Positions 11,882 through 23,520 of a stretch of 64,000 nucleotides of DNA are shown here, in pieces. The notes under the pieces were generated by a model. It searched no databases. It was not told the DNA's origin and saw only the letters and a program-made list of their open reading frames with translations. The DNA is from Talaromyces rugulosus (lineage: Eukaryota > Ascomycota > Eurotiomycetes > Eurotiales > Trichocomaceae): the NCBI RefSeq assembly GCF_013368755.1, contig NC_049562.1:5890001-5954000 (forward strand). The letters are read 5' to 3'. The position numbers were made by a program, and so were the translations under genes. Positions within the stretch are counted from its first letter, which is position 1. Every line of letters begins with the position of its first letter.

Positions 11882-13853
11882 ATGGAGAAGATTCAGACTG
11901 AGCCGGACCACGCCCGGCATCCAGCCCAGGCGTCGGATACAACGCTAGAAACCCACGATAATGGCGCTGATACCTTGAGCACCACCGAAAAGCCAGTCCC
12001 AACTGCCGACGATGCGCCAGCTAATGATGCGCTCACCAAGACGCCCTCGCAGGCGGAACAGCTGGGCAAGAGCAAAGTTATCCTCGTCATGGGCGCATTA
12101 TGTGTATGCATTTGAATCCTCTTTTATAATCACCAGCAAACTAACCTGCGTTTATAGTTGTCCGTTTTCTTAGCCGCTCTCGACATGGTATGTGTTTAGC
12201 ATTTATTTCGTTCAATTGATTTTTCTAACTGAGAATAGACTATCGTCTCCACCGCCCTTCCTGTCATGGCCGCCCACTTCCACGCCAGCCAAAGCGGCTA
12301 CTCCTGGATGGCCTCCTCCTATCTCTTGGCCAATTCGGCATGCGTCCCTTTCTGGGGAAAACTGAGTGATATCTTCGGCCGAAAGCCAATCATTTTGATC
12401 TCGAATGCTCTCTTCTTGGTCGGCAGTTTGATCTGCGCACTTTCCAACAGTCTCGCCATGAACTTGGTTGGTCGATCTATTCAGGGTGCTGCCGGTGGTG
12501 GTTTAATCGTGTTGGCGAACATCACAGTGTCCGACTTGTTCAGTGTCAGGGATCGACCAATGTATTATGGTCTTTTCGGCATGACCTGGGCTATCGCAGG
12601 TGCTTTGGGGCCAATTATCGGCGGTGCCCTGACAACCAAGGTTACCTGGCGGTGGTGCTTCTATCTCAACTGTACGTCGGATATTCTTACGCCTGCTTTA
12701 TACACGCGTCTTCCATGATACTAACTATAATATAGTACCCGTCGGAGGCGTCTCGTTTGTCATCTTGACCATCTTCCTCAAGGTGCATACTCCCAAGACT
12801 CGCCTACTCGATGGCCTGGCTGCCATTGATTGGCTCGGAGCCTTGACTGTCATCGGAGCGACATTGATGCTCCTCTTTGGACTTGAATTTGGCGGTCTCA
12901 ACTACCCCTGGAATTCGGCCACAGTTATTTGTCTGATTGTCTTCGGCATCATCGCGTTCGTCCTGTTTGGTTTCATTGAATGGAAAATCGCCAGGTTCCC
13001 CATCATCCCTATGCGACTGTTCAACAACCGACACAACGTCGTCGTGTATTTAGTGTGTTTCTGCCACGCCTCGGTGTTCATGGCAGGCGCGTACTACATC
13101 CCGCTTTACTTTCAGTCCGTTTTGCTGGCCACGCCCATCCTGTCCGGTGTCTACACGCTTCCCCAGGTTCTGTCCTTGTCGTTTGTATCGGCTAGTGTTG
13201 GTATTATCATTAAAAAGACGGGCAAGTACAAGTTCATCATTTGCGCCGGTATGGGTCTGATGACCCTTGGTTTCGGTCTCTTCATCAACCTGCAGGCCTA
13301 TGCCAGCTGGCCGCGTATCATTATCTACCAGATCATTGCTGGAGTTGGTGCTGGCCCCAACTTCCAATCTCCGCTCGTGGCCATCCAGGCCAACATCCAC
13401 CCGTCCGACATGGCCACCGCAACGGCCGCCTTTGGCTTTGTGCGCCAGCTCGCTGCTGCCACTGCCATTGTGATCGGCGGTGTCATCTACCAAAACGTAT
13501 TCAAGCAGCAATTGCCAGGCCTCGTCGGCATCGTCGATGCACAAACGCTCGAACAACTATCCAACTCATTCTCCGGCGGCGACAAGTCCCTAATTCAGGC
13601 GCTGCCCACGAACCAACAGGTCGCCATCAAAGAAGCCTTTACGTTTGCAATGAATCGCATGTGGATCTTTTACGCGTGCATAGGCGGCGTCGGGTTCTTA
13701 CTGAGTTTCTTCATCAAACAAATCGAGCTGAACAAGTCGCACGCCATCGCCAAGACCGGATTGGACGAGCAGGAGAGGGCGCGCAGTGAGAGAATTGCTG
13801 CCGAGAAGGCGGCTAAAAAGGGGGGTAATGAAAAGGCCGACGAAGAGGCTTAA
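11882..13853 (+). CDS. MFS transporter, DHA2 (14-TMS) drug:H+ antiporter type
   Basis: A plasma-membrane proton-coupled efflux pump. Four exons (11882-12103, 12158-12187, 12239-12671, 12736-13853) give 600 aa, the usual DHA2 length. A hydrophilic N-terminus of about 65 residues precedes TM1, which carries LAALDMTIVSTALPV (motif D1, interrupted by intron 2). GKLSDIFGRKPI matches the family motif A, and FYLNLPVGGVSF is the conserved TM6 signature, assembled across intron 3. About 14 hydrophobic segments are visible, and the C-terminus is a charged cytosolic tail rich in Glu/Lys/Ala. The transported compound cannot be read from sequence. The gene stands alone, with no biosynthetic cluster beside it. 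Confidence 0.92.
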
Positions 13854-15082
13854 TTAATTTTTTTTTTAAAAAAAAAGGAAGGATGTAATGTTTATGTTGA
13901 AGGAATGTATATAATTTAATAGAAGAAAGATACATGTATAAAAGAGAGTTGGTAAAAATAATTACCAGCGAGAAGTTTTAACAAAAGCAATCCAACATGG
14001 CCTCAATTAGAACAGTATAGAGTGACACTGATTTTAGCAGAAGTCAAAAAAAAAATAGAAAAGTAAAGTACTTGTGTCAACAAGCTTAGACAAAACTCCA
14101 GTCCTGAGCTGCAGTCACTTTGTTTGCGGCATCAAAGGCAGCACCAACTTGACCCTTTTACCAATCTCAAAAGCCATCCATTGTAGCTGGTCCGGTTACG
14201 GTGAAAAATAGTCAGGGTTGTATTTGTACTAGACTGGAGGAACAAGTCTGCCCATTCAACTATGTATTTTTCTGTTATTGGTTTCTATCGCTGTTTTTTT
14301 TCATTTTTTCATTTTTTTCATTCGTTTACTCATTGTTTACAATAAAAAGACCCTCTCCAAGCCATTATTAGGTATCTAGTAGATTGTAACAATTCTATAT
14401 GGAGGGTATTATCGAAGCAGTGTCAATGAAAGAAACAAAACGTATCTTGGGTGATATACTTTACTGCATGTGCCAAAGACACTAATGGTGCATAGTTTTA
14501 TGATTTCAATGTTTCAATGTCAACATTGAAATACTACATGTAAAGTTCTACTGGACCTGGTTGTAATCCAATGATATACATTCAATTTAGCAAATATAAA
14601 ATAGCCGAGAAACAATGCCTGTCCCGATGAAAAGAAGAGAAGAGAATCAACCCAATTTAGTGTGAAATAGACATAAGAAAAATAAATGATAATAAATAGT
14701 AAACATATGAAATCCTAGAACCCATCTTATCATGCATGTAGCGAATCAAACGAAGTCGAAAGAAAAGGGGAAAAAAGAAAAAAAAGTTAAAAAAGGGTAT
14801 AAATAAAGCAAACTCCAAACCATCCAGACCTGCTGTGGATTGCTCCAACTCTTTTTAAACACAACACAACATTTCAAAATACCAAATTTATTTCCACCAT
14901 AGAAGAAAGTATACGGAGTTGTCACGAATTGAAACCATGGGTGTCATGGTTTTGGTCGTTGGTTTGGGAATCAAAAACATATGGCGCTACTTCAACTTCA
15001 TCCCATAATGAATGGACCACAAGTCGTCATTATGAGATGAATGAAGGCACATGCAATAAAAGGAGGGGGGGGAAAAAGAGGA
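13854..15082. other. AT-rich convergent spacer, no supported gene
   Basis: The region lies between the 3' ends of the MFS gene and rlmA. It is AT-rich with several A and T homopolymers, and only one short frame (minus strand, 14657-14848) occurs, without signature. It probably holds the two 3' UTRs and nothing else I can support. Confidence 0.5.
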
Positions 15083-16869
15083 TCACGTCTTGACTTTCTT
15101 TCCTCCTGAGCCAACAGAGACTTCGTCGTCGGAATTCTTGCGTTTTTTGTCCGACTCATCATCTCTTGAAAATCCCGGCCCGCTTTGAGCAGCCGGTGTC
15201 GGGAATGTTAGTGGACTGGGCAGCATATTTGTGTCTGGACCACCACTGCGTGAAAAGCCCCATTCGGGGAAGAAGCTCGACGGAGACGGTAGAAGCGCGT
15301 CCGAGACAAAGCGACTAGGAAGAGCAGAGATTGGGGTTTCCATATTTTGGTTATTGTTGTAACCAGAGCCATTCTGTGAATTAGACGCCGGCTGCGTAGG
15401 TCGTGCAAATGGGTTCGGGGGTCCTTGCGCACCAGCGCTCAAAAGAGGCCCGGCTCCAGGAGAAGGCGGCGGCGGTGGCAACTGCACAACTCCTGAGGGG
15501 CCTGAATCTGAATTCTTTTTCGCAGGAGTCGATGACGTTTGTCCCGTCGAGTCACGAGGGGACGAGTCTGCTGATCCACTGCCATCTGACTGCTCGCTCG
15601 GGATCTGGACCTTGAGTCGCGGCTTCGGACGGGAGGGCTGCTGGGGGTCAGTTAATGATGAGGCGGATTGCGACCGTTTAGGTTCAGTGGTTGCTCGAGG
15701 CAGCGGTGGCGGCGCGCTTGCAGTAGGCAACGGCAGTGTCTGACTGGCCGTCACCGGGGGTGCTTGGGTTTGCTTGCCGGCCGTATCACGCTGAGGAGAT
15801 TCACGTAATGTTGACCCGCCAAAGAAATGACTAGAGAAAACCGAGGTCTTATCATCGATGGGTGTGAAGATACTGCGAGCCTTCGTTTTAGGGGATTGGC
15901 TTCCATCTCCCTTCCCATCGCCCGACTGCTGCGCGCCGGAAGGATCAGGCAGCGCCAACGAAGGACGGTGTTGGTAGGACTGGGAATCCGGAGGCAGAGA
16001 TTGCCTTCCTTGTTGGTCTTGCATGTATTGATGATGCATTGACTGGTTTTGGTGAGTGGGCAAGCCATGGTGCTGAGGAGGTTGCTGGTGAGGGTGAGCA
16101 GGGTGGGCAAATTGCTGGTATTGACCTTGCCTTTGAGGCTGATTATGCATATTCGAAGGGTTTGGATTAGAATTGTAGACTGCAGGATTCGACATGTAGG
16201 TGTATCCATTGTGAGCCGGAGGTGGAGGAGTGGCATGGGCAGGATGCGCGCCATAATGCGAGCTTACTTGCCGTATATGATTACGCGAAGATGGACGAGA
16301 CGAGCCTTGTGGTTGCGGGGTGCCATGACGAGGGTCATAAGCAACACCATTAGGAATAGGAGGCGAGGCAGATGGAGCGTGGTTCATGTGTTGGTAGCCG
16401 GCTTGGTTCTGAAGCTGCGGCGGGATCATAGATTGACCAGGCGGGCCAAGTTCTTCAGCAGCCACTTCATCGTCTTCTTCTTCGTCGTCGCCGCCTTTCC
16501 CAGCGAAGTCATGGGGGCCTTTGTGTTCATGAGGAGCACCATACTGTCAATTATTCTGGTTAGTCACTAGCCGTGGAAGAAGAAAACACAAAGGACGTAC
16601 GTGATGGTATTTGGTGAGAGTCTCGCGAATGTCGCCTGACGAGAATTCGTAGAGTTTCTTGTTATGGCCAAAGATGATAACGGCGACATCGACTGAACAC
16701 AGCACCGAGAGCTCGTGAGCCTTCTTGAACAGACCGCTTTTGCGCTTTAAGAATGTACTACAAGGAGCATGTTAGAGTTTTGGGGATGGACGACGCGATG
16801 TTGTGGCACTTACACTGAGCGATTGCGGTCATCGTTGATTGCCTTGATCTCGATCTTCCGTCGACCCAT
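15083..16869 (-). CDS. rlmA: MADS-box transcription factor RlmA (Rlm1/MEF2 type)
   Basis: A nuclear regulator that, in Aspergillus and yeast, acts below the cell-wall-integrity MAP kinase (MpkA/Slt2). Three exons (16869-16814, 16757-16601, 16543-15083) give 557 aa. The MADS domain fills residues 1-60: it opens [19 protein letters not shown], then has [17 protein letters not shown] and [16 protein letters not shown], the MEF2-type version. Introns 1 and 2 split it at conserved places. A short acidic patch (DDEEEDDE) follows. The rest is low complexity, rich in Pro/Gln/His/Ser with several SP/TP sites suitable for MAP kinase, including FTPIDDK. The C-terminus is basic ([16 protein letters not shown]). 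The strong bias explains the long antisense open frames here. Confidence 0.95.
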
Positions 16870-18387
16870 CGTGAGGACGAGGTAGGCGCAAGGCGATTGA
16901 TCGTAGTGAGGTAGGAATCCAAGATGCGCAACGGGGATGCACCACGCGCCAGACGGGCAGGTTTATATGTCGCACTTTTGAGAAGAGTGTGGATGCTGAA
17001 TGCGCTGGAAATAAGACGAAAAGTTAAGACTTTTTGTGCCGATGAGCGAGCGGGTGGACTCGAGACGCGACTAAACAAAGACCAAACCTGGTCGAGCCGC
17101 ACAAAGCGAGAATCGACAGGCAGACCCAGAAGGAGCGCGCAGTGCCAAGACACGTACTGTATATAAATATATAAGTATATAAAGATATATATATTATTGT
17201 AGTCGATGGAGGAAGAAATAAAGTAAGGTCACGGAGATAGGCAAGAGCGCACGGTGATGATGGGTGTCAACACGCGGAATGCGAGCCAGGACGGACACAG
17301 ACGCAAATCGTCAGGGACGGCACCTGGGCGGCTGCAAAGGGACGCGATAAGTGGCCGCAGGGGCGACCAAGCTTCCAGGCGAGGGAAGCTTTGAGGCGGA
17401 GGAACGTGACGGGGGGTGGAGGGGGGATGCACAGGCGCGGGTTAATGCGAACGATGATGATTCTAAAGATAGAAAGAAAAGAAACGGGTTGTTGAGGGTG
17501 GAGGAATTTCGGAGCGAAGGAAGGGGGGAAAGACTGCAGGATGACTCAGCGGCCCGCTTTTTACATCTGTATTCGTATTTACGTATTTTACAATACTCTC
17601 ACACTCTTTCCTACCATAGCATATCGCTCTGTAGGTTATATATGTATACTTTGTATTATATTCACTCGTATTTTTCCTATTTTCCATATTTCCTCATGCC
17701 AAGCAAATTGGTTCCCCAGCCTCGTTATCCCGTGTATGCGCTTTGTCTCCAGAGTCCCTGATTGGCGCCTGATACGTCGCTGTTACGCTTTGTCAAGCCT
17801 TAATGCAGCCCAAACAGGCAAGGCGGCTGCGGCTAGGCTCCATAAGCGGCACGGCTGTTGCTATTTTTATCTATTTTTATCTCTTTTAGTACTACGACTA
17901 CGTATACATACTTCTTTGTTTTCTTCATTGATCATGTAGCAGATACTGTATGGAGTAACTGTTCTAAATGTAAATGTAACCTGAAAATTATACTAACTTT
18001 ATGTTGCCTTTATATTTATAATTTCTATTAATACTTGTTTCCCCTGTCAACTCCAGTGCCATTTATTGGGGCCCCTTGGCTTCTTTTGACTATAAGATCG
18101 CACATCAATCTTGAAACACGACACGCCATGGTTTCAGACGTCATATAGCCCATTGACCTGGTTAAAATAGTACATATTTATATAATATATATAGATTAAA
18201 ACCCCAAACTATTGCCCTCTTGCAGTGATTGAACGTGGAGTATAATGTCCACACTCGGGAATAGCATGTACATGTAGTATTGCAAAATATTTAAATTATT
18301 GTCTATCAAGCTAATACTAGTATCGTACCGAATTAAAAATTATATCTAGAGAAATACCCAAATGGCAGAAACAATATCCAAAAACCT
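16870..18387. other. AT-rich intergenic region upstream of rlmA
   Basis: About 1.5 kb between the rlmA start and the RTA1 stop. It holds TA-rich runs (about 17160-17200) and long AT-rich sequence from 17550 on. The first part is presumably the rlmA promoter and leader. Open frames on both strands overlap and have no motifs, so I call no gene. Confidence 0.5.
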
Positions 18388-19282
18388 CTATACCCTGCCC
18401 CCCATCTCGTTCATTTTGACTCTTTCATGCCTGGAGTATGCGTGTACATCGCTGGGAAACCTAACCCCAAATATCACCATCACCATGCACATGAGAGTTG
18501 CGTCGAATATATAAGTTGGCCACTCCTGTTGTAGCAGGTATCCATCGTTGCCCATAATGTACTCTGCAACCCTGAATAGAAACCTGATCATGATCAACAG
18601 GCTGACTAGGTATAGGGTTTTGAGGTGCGACTTCCATTGTAAATCTTCAGAGAAAGCCTCGGGCGTTGGGTTTCTATGCATTCGGACCTGAAATATCACC
18701 ATGGCGACAATGAAGAACCCAAGGAACACGACCTGGACAATTAGACCAAAAATAACAAGCTTATTTCCCATGCTGGCAAGGTCACTGGAGATCATCATGC
18801 CAGCGGCACCACCCTGGATCAAAAAGGACAAGATATCGCCGGTAACAAAGAGCTTAGTTAACAAGCGGACGGGTATAAGTGAAAATCTTTCACCCTTGAC
18901 TCCGACAATAATTCGACCCAAGACCATGTAGATCGAGGCAGCGAAAAGGGCTGGACCGAGTAGTATAAAGACATTTTGGATGCAGAAGGGCATCATTCGT
19001 CCGGTCTTGTCGTAAGCTGACGCTCGAGCACAGTAACCTACGAACTCGACTGGTATTGTTAGTATGCCTAATAATCCATGAGAACTGAAGGGAAGATGTC
19101 CAGGTGCACCTACAGAAACCCCCAATAGCAAAACAAATACATAAATAAGTCTTTAGTTTCCATATTTTCCAGGAGTGATATGCAGTCGCCGCTAGGAAGA
19201 GCAAGAGAAAAATAACCGCCGCTGCCTTCGATGGGACGTAATGCCAAAGATAATAACCTTTGTACGTTTGCAACTCAGGCAT
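18388..19282 (-). CDS. RTA1-like lipid-translocating exporter family protein
   Basis: A seven-transmembrane fungal membrane protein of the RTA1/RSB1 family. Known members act in sphingoid-base or sterol-inhibitor resistance at the plasma membrane. Two exons (19282-19114, 19049-18388) give 276 aa. After a short N-terminus (MPELQTYKGYYLWHYVPS) come hydrophobic helices. The family landmarks IGGFFEFVGYCARA (formed across the intron), FCIQNVFILLGPALFAASIYMV, FVTGDILSFLIQGGAAGM and RFLFRVAEYIMG are present. The tail is short, hydrophilic and cytosolic. The intron is 64 nt with GTAGGT/CAG borders. The protein looks intact. Its substrate is not predictable from the sequence. Confidence 0.93.
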
Positions 19283-20350
19283 TATGTGTAATGAGCGCCG
19301 TTTGACACTGAATGAGTGGGAAATCCGAGCTGGCGAGGTTGGTAGACTGAATAATAATTCCCTTCAAAGCGGACGAGTAAGAGTGTATTTAGGATCAAAT
19401 CCCTAGAAATTGAATATTATATACTCTATGAGCTGGGTAGATAACACATCTAGGTGTCGACGTAAAATTCATAAGGCTCCACTGCAAGGTGGTTCTTTGA
19501 CCTGCACCTCATGTGGAGATTCCTGTCGGCTTGTTTCTACATACGCGTACCTGGCAATCATCTATCTTCAGAGTCAACTAGTACATCATTGATATGGATG
19601 CCCCCACTATATTTACTGTCTCACCTCGGTCAACTAAAGTAGTGAAATTAAGTTTTCCTATACAAATAGTAAGGATCGGCTCGGGCTCGAGTTCCGAAAC
19701 GAAAAACCCCTAATAATCGTTACCTAGCATACTCCGTAACTAAATTTCTAACTTCTTATATGATGGCCCGTGCATACACGGAAACAGCCTTGCATTTCAA
19801 GTCAGTGTGGGTCATATTGCCACAATAACCTGGGAGAGAAATCCGTTGATGCAAATGCTAGCGGCACCGCTTCATACGGTGGCGGTGGCTGGCCGAGAGG
19901 GAGCTCTATTGTCCCTTTTTTACGCATTCGGCGGTTCAAAAGTACATGCAATTTTAAGTCAAGAGAGGATATGAGACTCTGAAGAAATCTCTATATTCAC
20001 CCGGTACGACAAGAGGGCTCGGCCAAATACGCGTATAGATAAACGATTGAGACCCACTCCGGCCAAGAGGACGATTTTTAACTTTTGAGTTTCCACTGGC
20101 GAATCAAGATCCGAATCAGGGGCGATGTTAATTGGTCATAGCGGGCTTTTGCGGATACGCGTATAGATAATTACATAGTTCTTCAGGCAAATGTCGATCA
20201 AATGGGTTTCTAACCGTTTGGAATGTTGGGAACGAAGTTTATTTCTAGTCCTATATATATTGACCTTGTCAACCTACATATGTACCTCGGAAGCCCTAGG
20301 CCCCTAGCTACATAAGTTTCCATTGTCAACTGAATCTGAACATCAAGAAG
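19283..20350. other. Intergenic region, no supported gene
   Basis: It separates the RTA1 start from the tannase relic. Short frames only, no motifs. A TATATATAT run near 20253 sits about 90 bp before the relic's ATG and may be what remains of its promoter. Confidence 0.45.
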
Positions 20351-20638
20351 ATGATGTTCTTCTCCCGCACTGTGCTCACCCTGAGCGCGATTCTTGTTGA
20401 AATAGCATCCGCTTCCAAATGCTCGCCAGCTTCTATCAAAACGCCAAGTTTGCTTGGGGCTTCAATTCTCGATATTCAAGCCCAGGAAGCCCACAACTTG
20501 AATGGCCAAGTCCCTGCTGTTCTGCATGCCATCAAAGGTAGCAACGATACCGCGAGAGATCTTTGCCCATATCCTCTTCGGCAAACGTTCGTTGGGGGAG
20601 ATTCGAGGAATGCGACCTCCTTTAATTGTACCAAGTAG
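20351..20638 (+). pseudogene. Tannase/feruloyl-esterase relic, N- and C-terminus joined
   Basis: An uninterrupted 95-codon frame. It starts with a good signal peptide (MMFFSRTVLTLSAILVEIASA) followed by CSPASIKTPSLLGASI, which resembles the mature N-terminus of secreted fungal tannases. The last 25 residues, with LCPYPLRQTFVGGDSRNA and a final cysteine, resemble the C-terminal end of the same family. Tannases are about 500-600 aa long, so nearly the whole hydrolase domain with its catalytic triad is missing. I read this as a large internal deletion that happened to keep frame, making a non-enzymatic secreted remnant. The match is from memory of the family and needs a search. A permease relic 1.2 kb downstream would fit a decayed tannin/quinate use locus. 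Confidence 0.5.
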
Positions 20639-21796
20639 AGTGTTCCATTTAAAAGACTTGGCCTGGGGTTTTAAAGGATAGTCCCTGGATGGCAGATCTG
20701 ATTAGGCTGATACCCTATGATGACCCCATTTCACGAAAGCATCTGACCTTATAACGCGATTTGTCACACAATCCTACAACTGGCTGGTAGGACTCAATCT
20801 CCGTCGGTCTGATATGGGAACGCGTAAACTGAATGGGAATTGGATACAAACGTGTTGTAACTGTATATATACTTGATTTTAATAGATCCTCCTGTTTATT
20901 CTGCTTACTTGTAGATAATGGAATTGTTTTCTCGAAGGCACATACCACCACTACTGCGTATTAATAGAAACGTCAATTTCTTTTCCCATTTGCCAATTCT
21001 AGAAATGGTCATTGAATCGTACCTTCTTCCTATACCCATCTACTGGTAGCTTTAGCCATAAGGCAACCAACAATGAGACTCTGCAGGTAGCCAAGAGGGT
21101 ACGATAAAAGTCGGAGATTCAGGAGGACGCCGGCCGTAGAGAATGCCTGCGGACACAGTGAATTCAAAGGCAAAACCGCCATTGCGGATAGTAGACTCCT
21201 CATAATTGAAATCTGGATGCCGGTTGAGGATTGAGTCTAATATGTGTTATCCCTATGGTACAATGGCAAGTACCAGTAGAATGTTAAACAGACTCTCAGT
21301 ACCTAAACTCGTAGTACCTTTCACAACGGTTTGCCACAGAGAGCATGTCGTCTCTTTGTCTTTAAGTGCGTCCAGGACATCTCTTTCCTCTTATATCTCA
21401 TTGAACATCGTGGGCCGGACAAATATCCTTGGTAATCGCCAGAGAGTTTCAGCCTCCATCAGGCTCACGTAGTCGGCATTCGTAAACACTTCATTGGGAA
21501 TAAGAAAGGTGCGGTGGAGGACTGGATAGGCGGATCCATCGTCGGCAATATCCAGGGTCTGTCATCTCCAGCATCGTATGCAAGTTCCGGCAGCCCAAAG
21601 GAGGGTTGGCAATTGGAACCAACTACTGCATCTTCGCCCAGAGGGTTGAAGTCTTCCGGTGTCGGCCTGGAACCCTTCAGGTCCGCGGCCCGACACCTGC
21701 ATGGGGACCCCATGGGTGATAAACTCAGTAAGCCCCCACCATGTGTCTGATTTATGGATTTGATGCTAACGGTTGCGATGCTCGGTCGGTTTGTAG
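20639..21796. other. Sequence between two relics, no supported gene
   Basis: Open frames on both strands lack recognisable signatures. It may include eroded upstream parts of the permease, but I cannot identify any transmembrane segment with confidence. Confidence 0.4.
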
Positions 21797-22233
21797 GAAA
21801 TGGTTGATACCAATATGCGATCACTTGCGCAGGCCTGTGCCGCTGGTTCCAATTGGTTTTGGACATTCATGGTCTCGCGATTCGTGCCCCAGATGTTCGC
21901 TACAATGGGTTATGGGGTATATTTCTTGTTTGCGTCTCTGATGCTGTGTTCATTTTTCTTCGTCTTCTTCCTCATACCGGAAACCAAGGAAGCCCACTTG
22001 AGTCCATGGGTGAGCTCTTCAAGGCCAAGCCCGTCTGGCGTGCGCACGCAATGGTTCTGGAGAGCCTTTGTACGAACAATGAGGAAATGAGGCATAATAA
22101 CCCTAAGCGTTGGGGACGGAAAAGGAGAGCAGCTGTGAAAGGGGCGGGCATGTGGAAGACGTTGATGAGCCCAGAGAGAGAAATGCAGAGTCCAGCAATC
22201 AAAGTTGAGCCCGAATTATTGACTCCATACTAA
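21797..22233 (+). pseudogene. MFS sugar/quinate permease, C-terminal fragment with frameshift
   Basis: The frame beginning after a TTTGTAG acceptor-like site encodes the last helices of a sugar-porter MFS protein: RSLAQACAAGSNWFWTF, then FVPQMFATMGYGVYFLFA, and the post-TM12 signature FFLIPETK. Immediately after, the family's PLESMGELFKAKPVWRAH continues in the next reading frame. The join at about 22000 (TTGAGTCC) looks like loss of one G. No N-terminal two thirds is recognisable upstream. The fragment is therefore truncated and frameshifted. The sequence style (MGYGVYF, ELFKAKPVW) is nearest to quinate permeases as I remember them. Confidence 0.7.
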
Positions 22234-23520
22234 TATAGTGGAGAGAGTATATCAGCTCTTCTAATTATCAATAGAAGATCTAATAATACCTGGCTGTTTG
22301 AATTGGTAAGGTATTAGTTATAGGTTGTTTTCTATCTTTTTAAACGTTAATGACTACTATTTTATTATTAAATTGAAGTATATTAAGACTTTTTAAAATT
22401 AAAAATTAAAATAAAAAAAACTTACTTGGACTGTCTGGGAGTCAGGACTGAGTCGACTGACTAGCATAGATATAGGCTATGCTAAATTAGGAATAGTAAA
22501 ATCTTCTAATCTGCTCTGTGAAAAAGCTATGACGCTGAAGGGGTTCTTTTCGCCATCACCCAGATTTACTCCGTACGTGTGCACTGTTAATAATATATGG
22601 TTGTTTACTGGCGTAAAAATAGTAGTACTAATGATTGAAAATTGCCAGTCTCCTTGCTGGGATGGTCGGCAGACTTGTCACAAAGAGCCGGCTGGATCCA
22701 CTGCCAAAAACTGCTCTCGGTGGGCCTGTCAAATCATAGTACCACGTATTATGGCAGCCACACACTGGCATAGGCTCTCGATAATCGCTAGCTGGTTAGT
22801 ACTCCGTACTACCAAGTTGATCACAGAATGGTGTGTCACCGTACAGCACACTCTATAGTCGATGTGCTGTGGCGGATGTGACCTTTAATTACACTGTGGC
22901 TCAATCGTCGCCCGCTAACCGCTGGCGCTCTAGTCCAGCACGGAAGCAGGCCTGAACTCTCTTGGGCCTTAGTCCAGTTAGCCAGAACCCCTGAAGTCCG
23001 ACGCCGCCAAAAAAATGCTTGGGAACGGAAAATCGTGAGTGTTGGTGCTCTCTCTTGTCTCTCTTCCCTTCCAATTGTGGTGTAACCCGTGTCTTCCCTT
23101 TCTGTCTTCTTCTTCTTTTCCCCCTCCCCCTCAGTGGGCTTTTTTCATTGTTTTCCCAGTTTGGGCAATATCCTTCGTTTGCGATTCCTACCTCTCTCCC
23201 TCTTTCGTGCCCCTCTAGACCTGGTATTGGATCATACTGAGATAACGCTTCTCAGCCAGTCTTGTCCGGTCAACCGTCACATTTTCCATTTCCCCATCTC
23301 TCCCAAACAAAGTCGCTCCTTAATTTTCCAATTCTCCATCCCGGACTGTCAAGCCGGGAGTGTCAACCCGACACCGATTAATCTGCGCTCAAACCAGCCA
23401 GCCCCCATTATTGCCGCTGTTACGTTTGATATGCCCCTACTCCACCTTGTGGCCGCATTGTCCTCCTAATTCTCGCTGTTCAACATTTTCGGCGTGCGAG
23501 TTGTGTCGTGAACGTCGACA
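22234..23520. other. AT-rich stretch, then promoter and leader of the Msb1-type gene
   Basis: Bases 22240-22440 are very AT-rich, like RIP-mutated repeat debris. From about 23000 on the sequence becomes C/T-rich, typical of a fungal 5' UTR, and leads to the ATG at 23521. Open frames inside the leader have biased composition only. Confidence 0.5.

Noticed and set aside
13050..13789. Frames of 168 and 182 codons overlapping the MFS gene
   Set aside because: The sense frame has clear DHA2 motifs and membrane segments. These are antisense or shifted readings.
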